Shown in pieces: positions 33,401-45,371 of a stretch of 64,000 nt of DNA; position 1 is the first letter of the stretch; every line of letters starts with the position of its first letter. The notes below the pieces were generated by a model. It worked only from the letters and a program-made list of their open reading frames with translations, did no database searches and was not told the origin of the DNA. A program made the translations under genes and the position numbers. This DNA comes from Miscanthus floridulus (taxonomy: Eukaryota > Streptophyta > Magnoliopsida > Poales > Poaceae). The stretch is from contig NC_089582.1 of assembly GCF_019320115.1 (NCBI RefSeq), positions 122,785,259 to 122,849,258 of the forward strand, in the 5' to 3' direction.

Positions 33401-33533
33401 GTAAAAAATCAAATCGCAAAAAATCAAACAAAACAAAATTAAGACGCAAAAGCACGAAAGGCGTCCAGACTCGAAAAGTACCGACACTTGTCCACATATT
33501 ACATATAAGCTGTTCTCAAAATTGTTCGATTAA
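30448..33533. other. Gypsy internal non-coding region
   Basis: No protein family recognised. It contains PPT-like copies of ACTCGGGGGCTAC at 30945 and 32108 and a variant at 33313, and a tandem repeat at 31018-31180. Open frames here on either strand are short and compositional. Confidence 0.6.
31018..31180 (+). repeat. Tandem repeat, unit about 63 bp, two and a half copies
   Basis: The unit contains CGCGCCATGCTCTCCATCGG, then GACATCGGGGGCGTGTACA and GGGCCAGTTCGTC, repeated with small changes at about 31018, 31081 and 31144. A further GGGGACTACGCCATC motif occurs twice at 31232 and 31291. Confidence 0.85.
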
Positions 33534-36500
33534 TTACTCCTGTGAAGGGAGAACCATTTCTTTCAGACTGTCTGCCAGGTTCTTCGCAAGGGGAGCGACC
33601 ATCTTCTCCATTTCCTCCAGCTCTTCATCCTCATAGGTGGACGGAAAGCCTTCACTCATCACCCTCAGGTTTATTTCCTTCTCATAATGGGCATGGGCGA
33701 CGGTGAAGGCCTGGGTAATCCCGGCGTGAAAGGCACTCTCCTCAAGTTGGCCCACCCGAGCCGTGATACCTCCGACACGAGCTGCGAGCGGGCCGGTCTC
33801 CACCGGCTCCGTCACATTCAGGGCGTTAAGGACCACCCCGACCGCAGCTTGTAGATGATCGTGCTCATCGCTCTCCTCCTGAAGGGCCCTGCGCGTATAG
33901 GCAGCCTCTTTCTCCAGCTTGGTGGCGACGTTCTCGGCACTCAACTTTCCTTTCACCGCATCATCAAGCTCCGCCCGGAGAGAGCGGACCACCTCGACGT
34001 CCTCGTCCACCTTCTGCTGGAGGGCTGTGACCCTACTCTCGGCCTTCTGCCGGAGGTCCCGCTCCATCTCTAGCTCCTTCAGGACTTCGCCGGCCTTCTC
34101 ATTGGCCGCGGCATTCCTCTGCAGCAGCTCGTCTCGCTCTTTTTGGAGCCTGGCAATCTCCTCTCCATCCAGCTTGGACCTCGCCGACAAGTCCTCGAAC
34201 ATCCCGTGCGCCTCCTCCGCATCCTAACGCGCCCGGGCCTCCCGCTCCTGGACGATAGCAAGCTGGGCGGCCATGTTTGCTCGCAGCCGGGCCTCCTCGG
34301 AGAGGCGATCCCGCTCCGCCTTTTGCTCATGGAGGAATTGGGATTTTTCCGGCTACGAGCAACAAGAATCTGAGGAGGAAGAAGACAGATATCAGAAATG
34401 CGAAAACACAAAAACATACGAAGAAAGAAGAAAGCCCAGAAAATACCTGAGTGGTAGGGATAATGATTTCACGGAGGGCCCCTCTGGCCTGGTCCAGGGC
34501 GTTCAGCATGGTCGAGATCCCGACATCAAGACCCTCCCGCTGCATGCTCTCGGAATGATCATCGAGCGAGAAAAGAGCCGACGACGGGTCCTGAGCGGCC
34601 ATCCATTGGAGCGGTGGCTCCCCCCGCGCAGGGGAGCGGCTTCCTCCCGACAAAGGGGCCGGTGGCGGCTCCCTTCTGACCCTGTGCGGCACCATCGCTG
34701 CACTCAAGGACCCTCCGGCTGGACCCTCCTCCGTCTAGACCGCTTCGGGCGCCACGGGCGGATCCACATGGGCGCCTGGCGGCGTGGATTGCACCACGCC
34801 CTCAGGTGCCACCACGACCGCGCCTGGCTGATCCTGGCTTGGCGCAGTCACGATCACCTTCACCGGCGGTATACGCTCCTCGGTCGGCTGTTCCACCTCC
34901 GCGGGCATGGGAGCCACCATGGACGCCGTCGGTTCGGCCAACGCGGCCCCGACATCGGCACCACTCCTGCCCGAAACAGGGGTGACTCCAGGCGACGCCG
35001 TCTGTCCCACTTGAAGGGCGAGACTCTTCTTGGGTGCCAGCCCCAGAGGGTGACCCGTCTGCAAGAACCTACACAAAGGTAATAACCGATAAGTCAAAAT
35101 AAAAATGGAAAAAAGATGAAAATAGAGGAGTCAAGAGCTTACGTTGACGTCCTCGGCCGGCGGAAGCATTTTGGGGATGGATCCCCAGATCCCTGCCCTG
35201 ACTCGTCTGGACGGGACCGTTTCATGCCTGCCCCCTGCTCCGGGGCAGGGGGGGTTCATCTCGTCGGGCGCGGCGCCGGAGTCGTTCCCCTCCATCGTCT
35301 TGTCGGGCACGGCACCGGAGCCGCCCCCCTCCATCGTCTCACGGGGCGCAGCACCGGAGCTGCTCCCCTCCATCACCTCACGAGGCGCGGCACCAAAGCC
35401 GAGCGCGACTCCAGTACCACCCCTCTCCACGATCGCCTCAGGGTCGGCGGCAGCAAGCCCGGCGTCCCCCATCCACCGATCCTCGGCCGGCACGCCGTGC
35501 GAAGCGGCGGACTCGTCGGCCTCCACTGACCTCATTGATTCACTTCCCTCTGCGTGAAAAGCGAAGGGCCCCTGCACGGGTGGGTGGCCACTTGTCAGCG
35601 TTTCCTCATCCTCCAGGACGCCCCAATCCACGTCGACGGCTACCTCGTCGTCATCGTCGTCATCATCATCATCGTCGTCATCCTCACTGCTCACGTCCTC
35701 TCCCCGATCCCGTGCCTCCTGCTTTAGTCGTTTTGCCTTCTTCATCTCCTCTTTTGCTTTCTTGTCCCGCTCGGCCACGAGTCGATTCGCCGCCGCCACA
35801 GCCCTGTCCTTCGGCAGTGGAGCCGGACTATCCTTGAAGACTAGCCCCCTCGGCTAGCCCCAACATCACAAAAGCAAGTATTAAAAAAGGGAGATTCAGG
35901 AGAAAGAAAAGAGTGCAGGAGAAGAGGGCTTACGAATTCAAAGAACCCAGGCTCCGGCCACATTGGAGGATGCCTGGGCACCGGATACACGATGTCGAGG
36001 ACCATGCCGGCAGAATCCTTCGTTGGCTCCGTTGCCTCCTTGACACGCTACGCCACTTCCGAATAAGGGAGCGCCTCGTCAACGAGCACCGTCCCCTCGA
36101 ACGATATCCCTGGCATCATCCGATGCAGGGGAAGCACACGCGCCATCAGTGGCGCCACCCTCCTCGCGTGGTAGGCACCGATTATCCCCGACCCCTTTAC
36201 ACCCCGACCCTTCAGGGCATGGAGGGCGGAGAGAAGGTCAGAGATGTGCTTCTTGTCTTTAGCCTGGACGCCCCAGCCCCACGACGTCGGAGCATCCACA
36301 ATAAGACGTCCGGTGTACTTTGGTAGGGGGGCACTCACATCATCCCTAACATAAAACTACTGCGAATGCCATCCCTTGTTGGATGTAGCCAGACGCATGT
36401 ACGGGTAACCCTTCGACCGGGTATGGCGCAGATGAATGCTGGCACACCCCATCGGCACGTTCACTTCTGTCACCCCAATCTTCCTCTTCGATAGACTAAC

Positions 36501-36842
36501 GCTAAAGAAATACCGCCACAGATCAAAATGGGGATCGATCCCCAGGAAACCCTCGCACAGGGCAACAAACGCTGCCATATGTTGTATCCCATTGGCAGTT
36601 AGATGCTGCAGCTCTACCTCATAGTAATCTAATAGCCCCCGAAGGAATCTATGCACGGGTACCCCGAATCCCCGCTCATGGAATAGGGCACAAGAGACAA
36701 CATACCCTTCAGGCGGTACCGGCTCACCCTCGTCGCCAGGAAGTAACCACTCCTGGACGGCAGACAGTGGGCGGAGAAGGCCATGGCGGACGAGGCCCTC
36801 CAGACGCTGGGAGGTGATGCTTGATCTGCCCCACAACTCCAT
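33534..36842 (-). pseudogene. Antisense spliced gene of the 'putative gypsy-type transposon' (Transposase_28) family inside the Gypsy element
   Basis: It runs opposite to gag. Likely exons (transcription right to left): 36842-35934, 35853-35143, 35068-34447 and 34352-33534. The donors read GTAAGC, GTAAGC and GTATTT. Exon 1 has the family block EGYVVSCALFHERGFGVPVH, then FVALCEGFLGIDPHFDLWRY and TSNKGW. Exon 2 has a Lys/Glu-rich coil and a poly-Asp run. The last exon is a long predicted coiled coil (EEIARLQKERDELLQRN...). Premature stops: TAG after SNKGWHSQ (Trp expected), TAG after ALPYSEVA, one in exon 3 (PEAV*TEEG) and one at the start of the exon-4 coil (EAR AR*DAEE); three or four lesions in all. 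The start is the first ATG downstream of a TATA box at 37014-37021. Function in the family is unknown; such genes are carried by several grass Gypsy elements. Confidence 0.8.
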
Positions 36843-37013
36843 TGAAGCAGTAGGGAGGAAGGACAGGCGCGAGCTTAACGGCGGCTGGAGCACGAACGCA
36901 GGCCGGTCGACGGAAGCGATGCGGGCGCGAGAGGCTGGAAAGATTGGCGACGGATGTTTCAGAACGCAAAGGAAGGGGAGCGAAATACGGGATCCTGGGG
37001 GCAAACCCCGTGG

Positions 37014-37021
37014 TTTTATAG
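37014..37021 (-). promoter_or_regulatory. TATA box for the antisense gene
   Basis: CTATAAAA on the minus strand, 172 bases upstream of the ATG at 36842. It places the longer open reading from 37046 upstream of the promoter, so that longer start is unlikely. Confidence 0.6.
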
Positions 37022-37581
37022 GGGGCGACGGATGCGAGAAGGGCAACCGTCCGCCTCGATCTCTGGGCCTGCCACGCGCGCCACCGCGTCACGTCGCGGG
37101 ACACGCGCCTGCAGTCCCTATCCTCTCACCCCAAAAATCTCGGTGGACGGTTCGCCTTCCCCAAGTGAATCCGGACTCTCTACCCACCGGGGAAGCGCCA
37201 GCCACAAAGGCCTGTTCTTTTCTCTTTGGACCACCAAGGGCCCAGACACTCGCCGACCGGCCCAACTAAAAAGGAATCCACGAACGATCCGCCATCAAGG
37301 GCAGAAGCACCAGTTATGACAGCTCCGATTCAATCCCCAGCGAACGGGACGACACGACCCACTCGGAAAAACACCCGATTGATGAAAAACTAAGTCCTTC
37401 AGCCTTACCCACAAAGGGGCCGGCACAACCCCCCGAGCGACTCAACTCGAGTCACCCGGGGGCTCGGGGGCTACACCCATCGGGTGCGCTTGCGCGCACC
37501 CTCCGGCAAATTAGCTTCGGCGAAATAAAAAAACACCCTCCAGGCGGTTCTACCCGAATCACCTAGAGTCTCGGGGGCTAC

Positions 37582-39071
37582 TGTCGGGGACCTAATACCG
37601 GGGTACCCCAGAAGGCGGAACCGATAACCACCAAACGTGAAAAACTTCCGGACGCATAAAGGCGTCATGTCATCCCTTGTTCGAGTAACAGGAGTTCGGT
37701 TCCGCCTCACCCGACACCTTTGGGACGGGCTCGGTCTCGCCCGAGGGCCGAGGGATAAACTCCGTCTCGCCCGACGCCTTGAGGGCGGGCTCGGTCTCGC
37801 CCGAGGGCTAAGGGATGAGTTCCGTCTTGCCCGATCCTGGAGGGACAGGGTTAGCCTCACCCGACGCCTTTGTGGGATAACCCTGTCTCACCCAAAGGTT
37901 CAAAGCCAAACTCCGTCTCGCCCGACGCTTATAGGGCGGGCTCGGTCTCGCCCGAGGGCTAAGGGATGGATTCCGCCTCGCCCGATCCCAGAGGGATAGG
38001 GTTAGTCTCACCCAAGAGATAGGGATTGATCTCCGCCTCACCCGACGGCCCAGAACGAGCCTCGCCCTGATCGATATCTATCCCTCATAATGATGGGTAC
38101 AGGACGAGACAAGACATTCGGGTCAACCATGGCTCCAACGACCATACCCTGCGCCCTGGCAGGAAAAGGACTGCCAGGGAACGACAGGACTGATACTTTA
38201 GACCCTTTCGGGCGCCGCAGAGCCCAAAAGGTATTACAGGTGTGTACGCCTCACCCTGTAGAGTTGTAGGCGTCGCCTTCAGCTCTGGGACACGGAACCC
38301 AACGAAGATATACGACAACCGCTACGCTCCAAGGACGGATTTGCTATCTCCACGGACGACGGGTATTCCATCACCACGCTGTGGACCCGAGGGAGCGGCG
38401 CCCGCTTCCCGACCCCTCAGGTCCTCCCAGTCGGAAGGCCTTGGCCACGGTGCCACACCGGACCCCGACCCCGAACTCTCCCAACAAGGAATCATGGGAA
38501 CCAGAAGGCGCACGGAGCGGGGCTGGGAGAGGCTCATAAGTCAAAACCACCGTACTACAGCCCATACCCCGCGCAGGGCAGCGTTCTGTGACTAACCTGA
38601 CATCCTACAGAGACATCGACAATATTGTAAGCACTTATCTTCCTTCGCACTCATCAGAATGAAGGACCTGATCGGATAGACGTAAGCCACAAGACTAAGT
38701 AGAATACGCATCCTGGAGTCCTCACCCTTGTAAAGCCAGCCCCTTCATCTATAAAAGGGGATGCGCATCCTCCATCAAAGGGACAGAAAAAATAGGACCG
38801 AACAATAGAACGCACTCATACACACGAGTAGCTACGAAGCTCTCGACCACCTTTCAATCCTTCGATCAGAGACTTGGGACCAGTCCCTCTCTCGGCAGTT
38901 TGTATCCCTTACTACAGACCATTCACGGTGCTAATAACACAAGCAGCAACAAACTGGACGTAGGGATGTTCCGCCCGAACCAGTATAAATCCTGTGTCCT
39001 TTAGCGCACCATCCGAGCCTAACGCGCATTACTATAAATTTACTTGCCGGTGCTTGTACGAAACACCGACA
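37582..39071 (+). repeat. 3' LTR of the Gypsy element
   Basis: 1,490 bp, same length as the 5' LTR, preceded by the polypurine tract GTCTCGGGGGCTAC (37568-37581). Confidence 0.95.
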
Positions 39072-40131
39072 CTTGGAAAAGAAGAAAGAGAAACAAAAAG
39101 GCTCAAGGCAAAGGTATAATTGATAGGAGCTTTTTGTTTTGGCACTCAAGACACCAAGTGGGTGTGAGTGTACTTAGGATAGAAAGCCGTACTACTAAGA
39201 GGGGTGAAATTCATCGTGAAATGCGGTTATCAAAGTGCCACTAGATGTTCTAATTCATTGCATATGCATTTAGATTCTAGTGAGTGCTAACACCCTTGGG
39301 AATTGGCTTAGATTGTTGCTAACTCACGTACACATGTGGTGGAATACTTGGAGTTGGCACACATGCTTATGGGTGAAGTGATCGTGCTTTAAAAGAGTGG
39401 AGATAGGGGCATCGGACCCTACTTCTCGGAGCGTCGGACCCTGCTCGACAGAGTCCGACGGCTAACCCTAACATGCGAGCAGAGTAAAGGGAGCGTCGGA
39501 CCCTGGTGTTCGGCGACGTCGGAAGGAACGGGCGCATTGTTCCTCCGAGCGGGAAAGAGAGCAGCGCATGCAGGCGCGGCACGTGGCAGTGTCAGACTCA
39601 CCCCTGAGTCCAATGGTTGGCATCGGACCTAAGTCCGAGTCAAAAACACGTCTCTAGACCTTACTAGACCACGTCGGACTCGCCCTATGCCGGGTCCGAT
39701 GGTTAGTCTGGTCCCTAGGTCTGACGGTGCTGATCTTCCTGTAACTGTTGATCGTTGGGCAGCAACGGTCGGTTTGTTTGAAAAGGACGTGTGGCAGCTT
39801 GTGAGAGGTTGTGGTAGGGCGTCCGACGGTCACTTATGTGACCCAACGGCTATATGCTCTTTGGGGTGTCTATTTAAGTGGAAGGGCTGGCCTTGGGCGC
39901 CCTCTCTTGGCACTTTGACATACTTTCATCCCTTAGAGCTGAGCTCTCCAACTCCTCTAACGTGATTTATTCATCATTTGGTGAGATTGGAGAGCATCCA
40001 AGTATATTGCTTTGAGTGATTGCATCTAGAGGCGCTTGGTGATTGTGTTTCGTTGCGGATTTCACTTGTTACTCTTGGTGGTTGCCGCCACCTAGATGGT
40101 TTGGTGCAGCAAGGATCGTCGAGCGGTGTAA
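39072..40131 (+). mobile_element. Right part of the older repetitive element
   Basis: It continues from 26251 after the Gypsy insert. It contains GGGGTGAAATTCATCGTGAA, the GTCGGACCCT/GTCCGACGG variable stretch and GTGGTTGCCGCCACCTAG, typical of a high-copy grass retroelement. It is cut at 40131 by the next LTR-like sequence. Confidence 0.65.
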
Positions 40132-40368
40132 CACCCCGGTGTTATGATATTATTTAGCACCGTGATTTAGGCCTAAGTAAAACTTTTGAAACGAGTTTCT
40201 CGAATTTTTTATTTAAAACATACGTGAAGCGATAAGCGAATCCTGTATGACTTAGTTTCGTGGACTCAAATACATGCTCAAGTTAAATTACGCCGTACGT
40301 AGGGATATTTAGGACTGTCCGATAACGATGCTATTGAACGATTTGATCTTTAAGATTTGGCATGACCA
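40132..40368 (+). mobile_element. LTR fragment starting TGTAACACCCC
   Basis: It begins TGTAACACCCCGGTGTTATG, a common start of large grass Gypsy LTRs, and is truncated by copy B at about 40369. The solo LTR at 54005-57579 starts in the same way on its minus strand. Confidence 0.6.
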
Positions 40369-42205
40369 CACCATGGCCTCTGGGGCGCATGTGCCATTGC
40401 GCCTCAGGTCTTCTGCGGCCGAGCTAAGGGCACACACGAGCGCGGGTGGTGCTGGTGGTGCTCGCCGCTGACCCCGACCCCGACGGCTGAAACCGACTAG
40501 CATGACCTTTCCCTCTCCTATGTTACATATGTATGTTTCAAATGTTTTAGATGTATGTTGCAATTGTTTTCATCTTGATGTTGCAAACGTAGATCGAGGG
40601 ATGTTGTACATGTTGCATATGTTGCAAGTGTTTTCTGAGGCATGTTGCAAGGGTTTGTTCAAAATGTTTTATCTATTTCCAGACGTATGTTGCAATTTTT
40701 TTTATCTGAATGTTTCATATGTTGCAACAGTATGTTTTCCAAATAATATTTCAGTTGTTTCAGTCTTATGTTGCAGCAAGTGGTTTAATGTTGCAAGTTA
40801 CAAGTGTTTTATTTTTTCTGGATGTTTCATGTGTTTCACACACATGTTGCAAAAAGTATGTTTACAAATGTTTCATCTGTTTTAGGTCTTATGTTGCATT
40901 CATGTTGCAAGTGTTTTATGTTGGCCGGGGGACGATGGACGGGGGTGCTACGGTCGGGGCACGCTAGGGGCGTGCTCGTCCTCAGCTGCTCATCCCGGCT
41001 CCTAAGTGCCGCCGGCGCGGAGAAAGGAGGGGGTTAGGGGCGACCGGCGGGTGCAGAGATGGGGATGGAGTGCGCACGTGGGGCGGGGTGAAGGCGAACG
41101 GTGGGCGGGCTGTGGTGGGCTTGTGACCGGGAGCTGGGCCACGGTTCGGTTTGCTGGAACTAGGAGAGTTGCATCCTGACATGCTGCGTGCGCCGGACGT
41201 CCGGGCGCTACTGCCTGCGTTTGCGAATCAGTAATCCTACATTGCAAATGTGAAGGTTACTGATAAGCACGTGAGAGAATCTGAAGGGCAAGTGAGCATG
41301 GCAGCTGTTTTTACTGATAATGATATCAGAAAAAAAATACAAGGGCGCACGTAAGGCTTCTAAAAGTTTGTGCTCAAAAGGTGATGATAACAATCCATTG
41401 ACATGGCTGCTCTCTGTTTTCTAAGCTTTCATTTTATTTCAACCAATCTTTCATGGCAGTCCGAGGAAGATTTTTTTTATGCTAATGATATAGCAGAATT
41501 CGTCTACTATAATATATATTCCAATTACCGCAACCTTCTGACAACTACAGGCTTAACAAATAGGAAATGTTCTCTATCAATCACACAATCATTGCTAAAC
41601 CTCTCTCACCTTAGCAAATCTGTTCGTAGTTGCCGTCTCCAACATGCGACACACAGTGTACTTTGGCCATGTACCAAACCACATCATTTCGACTGAACCA
41701 AAGTGCCCAACATACCACACCTGCACCAATCCAATTTGGATGTTTAATTAAGCTTCTTCCCTATTTCTGTTAGCCATGATTCGAACATGTTGGTAAAACT
41801 AACAGGAGTTTTTTTAAAAAAAAAAACTTCCATGCCAAATCCTTCAGTCCTCTGAACTAAGTCATCTTTTGTGAGAACGATACTTTTTTTTAGCATAAAT
41901 ACCTGAATGTTTAGAGGTATGTAGTTTCAAGTTCCAATCAAAGCAACTATCCATGGACCATCACAACTCACGATCTAGATTTGCCTTGCACATCGAATTA
42001 ACAGAAAATTGCCCATTGTGGTTAAGCGACCACAGAGAGCTGACACACATGTTTCTTGCCTTTCACACGGACGGATGCGACCAAGTGCATGACGTACTGA
42101 CGTCTAAGCAGCCACAAGTGCGTGACGTCTAAGCAGCTGACACGTGCTCTCTGAAATCGGAGCCGTCCTGACGTCTAAGCAGGTAGATGAGACTTGTAAT
42201 AATTA

Positions 42206-42234
42206 CTAGTGGAAGGGGCGCGCCCTCGCGCGCC
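42206..42234 (-). terminator. Helitron 3' terminal hairpin and CTAG
   Basis: Plus strand reads CTAGTGGAAGG then GGCGCGCCCTCGCGCGCC. A 7-bp perfect GC stem lies 7 bases from the CTAG end. In rolling-circle models this hairpin is the transposition terminator. Confidence 0.85.
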
Positions 42235-43117
42235 ACATCAATCAGTTAATGATCTGAGAAAAAGTCGCATGGATAGAAGAAGGGATGGACACCACACTGA
42301 GTAATAAAATAGGTACGCATAATTTACATACATAGATATTACACATAGGATGGCACATCTAGGTTCTTCATAGTACTACATGATTCCACTTGTAGCTAAG
42401 GAACGATAGTTTAAGGTAGCATAGCCTGGCTAATTTACAGATAACAGGCCTAGGTACAGGTTTGTTTCTTGTTTGTACAAGAAGATTTTTTATTAAGTCC
42501 ATCTGACATCTTTCATAATCTAACAGACTTGACATGTGCAGGAATCATTGTCCATGCTAAGTTTGTGAAGCATAGTCATGCACATGTCACAAAATGGTGT
42601 GCACACACTTTGTTGAGCGACAGCACCTGGTTGCACAAAGAATTTGCTAGATCAATAGATGATAGGTATACAATATGATTTGTATAGCGTAAGGAAAAAG
42701 CTATTTGAATTTGTCAATTGCATGGGCGTGGCACATACCGGATATTTTGCATCTTGAATATATTTTAGTGTGACAAATTGGACCAATAAAGTGAACAGAA
42801 TATGGTTGTGACAAAGTAAATTCTGAACTAACAAAACATTGTTTGTGGATAGACTTCGACACGGGGTGTGCGGATCACTAATTACAATATTTGTGCAAAA
42901 CAAGTAGGTTACTGATTGGTAATTATATTATGTTGAAAGCTGAGCAGTCATGAAATATTTACCTATTCTGGAGTCTCAGTTAAAGAGGCCCTGTGAATAT
43001 TATCCTTTGGTTTATTCTTTGAAGCAGTGGATCTAGACCTGTAATTTGCATGTAAATACTGATGAAAAGATGTGTATGCTTGGATGAATAATAAGACATG
43101 GCTAGATCTGTGATTTT

Positions 43118-44790
43118 ACCTTTTGGCTTTGCGTTGTAGCGACGATGCAGATGGATTCTCTTCGTCATCCTGTATGGCTGTGGTAGTCTCCAAGATCTGA
43201 TGCTCAACCGTTTCGTGGTAAATGGAGGCAAAGTTATTTAGGAGATTTAAAGATGCAAATAATTTGACGGATTCAGGTTTAGGATTCATGAATGCGAAGA
43301 TCCGTATGGAGCCACTTTGTTAGCGTCAGTATTGTCACCGAACAGCTGCCTGTGAGCGTGCGTTGTTGCTGTTGATGATCTGGGACAGTTTGGACGAATA
43401 TGATATCTCCAAATAAATAATTTGTAAGGAATAAGTTTGGTACACTTGATTGACTAATTATGTTATGTTAGTGTGACTTGCCCTGTGGTAAGATCCTTTA
43501 TGGGTGTTTTATCAGGATCAACTGATGGTGCAGGTGTCTGCACATTGAATGTAAAAATGAGCCTATGTATGTACGGAATAATATAAAGAAACATGTGAAG
43601 ACTATTAAGGCTAATTTAGAGTACTAAAGAAATTGCAGAGTTTACCGATAGAGCTTGTGGGTCTTGTACGGTATCGAGAAACGTTCTTGCTATTGTCATA
43701 CCAGTTATGGAGCTTGGATCATCCTGTGTGGCCGTTTCTGAAACACCGATGTTTAAAGGAGAGGTGCGCCTAACTGATCTGTCTAAAATGGAGTTAATCA
43801 GATACTGCCTCCTTGCTCTAGAAGTGAATGAGTCCTCGGTGAGCCCAACGGAGAATGCAAATTTCTTTGAGATTACTGCCTGGAGAGGCTGAGGTAAACC
43901 AGTTGTCAATTTCAGTGGATTTAAAATTGCTTTGCATTATTTCTGAATGATCTGCCTCGCTATATCATCATATGCAAAGAAGCTGGCCTCAGTTGTGTTG
44001 TCCTTGGCAGTAAGGAATAACAGGCATATGTGTATCATGGAATAAAAAGCGTTAAGATCATGATATGGGATGTTATATTGTTCACAGAGCTAGCAGCTTT
44101 AGTGTTCCTAGGAATAATGATTACCTAGGTAGTGTGGCTGTGCCATGGCATTTGGGACATTTATATCCACCACCAGGTTGCGGGTTTGGTGTTTTCTTGC
44201 ATCCTTTACAGGACATATACAACCAGGTGTTGTTGGCCGCTATGTGTGTAACAGTAACTGTGCATTTGTAGCCTTCATCCTATTATAAGGCACATGAAAC
44301 TGAAATTTAAAAGGAGGCATAGGGCACTTGCAGAAGTGACTGTTTTCTGACGTTTGCTGCATGTCTGCAGTTATAGAAAGGGAAAAAACATGAAAAAAAA
44401 GGATGAGGGGGAGGGAGGGGAGTACCGCAAAACTAATTGGGTCTATGTTATTTAGCTCTGCAACATGTTTGTGTTGTAGTGGAGTAACTTGTATCTGCTT
44501 AGGTGGCTGTTCCTCAGATGGTGGAGGTCGTTCTATGTAAACGGGCTGATCTTTGAACCTGTTTCATGAGCTCATCAAAATTCCATGAGCATGGATCATA
44601 TAGTCCAAAGCTAGTGTTTTTAGACTGAGGTAACAGAGATATAATAATTTGCAAATTAATTTTATGAGTTCTTAGCGTAGTGCTGCATAGGTCTTACCTG
44701 GAGTAAAATGGTTGAGCCTCTTCGATATTGGGATTCAAATAGTGAGAAAAGGCGGTGCCATCACTGACATAGGGTGTATCTGTAATTTAC
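43118..44790 (-). pseudogene. RPA1 (replication protein A large subunit)-like gene, C-terminal half
   Basis: Plant Helitrons often encode RPA70-like single-strand-DNA-binding proteins. Exons seen on the minus strand: 44784-44697 (FSHYLNPNIEEAQPF), 44565-44432 (ending HVAELNNIDPISFA), 44276-44110, and 44009-43640. The third has the zinc ribbon YMSCKGCKKTPNPQ then YKCPKCHG, with CxxC pairs as in the RPA1 C-terminal OB fold. The fourth has ASFFAYDDIARQIIQK and ISKKFAFSVGLTEDSF. Tail exons follow at 43545-43484 and 43202-43120 (ENPSASSLQRKAKR). An in-frame TAA follows IIQK at about 43943, so the copy is probably dead, or an intron boundary is misplaced. N-terminal OB domains were not identified between 44800 and 48800. 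Confidence 0.75.
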
Positions 44791-45295
44791 CGGGAATGAC
44801 ATTGGTCCATGTATAAGTACATTTTTTTTGTATCTATAACTAAGGAAAATCTAATGTAAATTATTCTCAAGAAATAAGATCTTCCTGAATATTTTTCTGA
44901 GCATGCAACCAACAAATATCTTGACATTGTAGTGCCTCTTCGAGGCATAGAATCGCATTTGTAGTACATATCGTGGACGAGGCAGCAGTGATAAACCTGG
45001 CAAGAACAACAAAGTAGGTCTATGAATCCAGCGGAAGAAACAGCAACTGGCAGCCTTCGATGGTAATGCCCAAAGCACAGAATCATCCATCTTAAACTAC
45101 ACAGCATCTGAGGCATCATACAACAATAAACTAAAAAATAGTCCTTTCATTGTTTTGAAAAGGCAGAATTATTCCCTATAGTACAAGAATTATTATATGG
45201 TTCGGACTTATTATACACAATTTTAGCTGTTGGTGAGGCCACTGTCTTAGTTAAACAGACTAAATGCAGGGAAAAATTATAGTACAAGATAAGGA

Positions 45296-45296
<1 letters not shown>

Positions 45297-45368
<72 letters not shown>
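45297..45368. repeat. (TA)36 microsatellite
   Basis: An uninterrupted 72-base TA run. Confidence 0.97.

Positions 45369-45371
<3 letters not shown>

Larger units (their letters stand above)
26252..39071 (+). mobile_element. Gypsy LTR retrotransposon, pol-deleted, 12.8 kb, TSD CTTGG
   Basis: Two 1,490-bp LTRs (26252-27741 and 37582-39071) start TGTCGGGG and end CACCGACA, flanked by CTTGG at 26247-26251 and 39072-39076. A primer-binding site follows the 5' LTR and a G-rich polypurine tract (CTCGGGGGCTAC) precedes the 3' LTR. Inside there is gag, then only the C-terminus of integrase; protease, RT, RNase H and most of integrase are deleted. About 7 kb of further DNA includes a spliced antisense gene. 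The element must rely on enzymes of a relative. The near-identical LTRs mean a recent insertion. Confidence 0.95.

Noticed and set aside
44787..45119. Antisense frame read as part of a known protein (possible N-terminal RPA exons)
   Set aside because: I could not match it to an OB fold or any family; left as unassigned Helitron interior.
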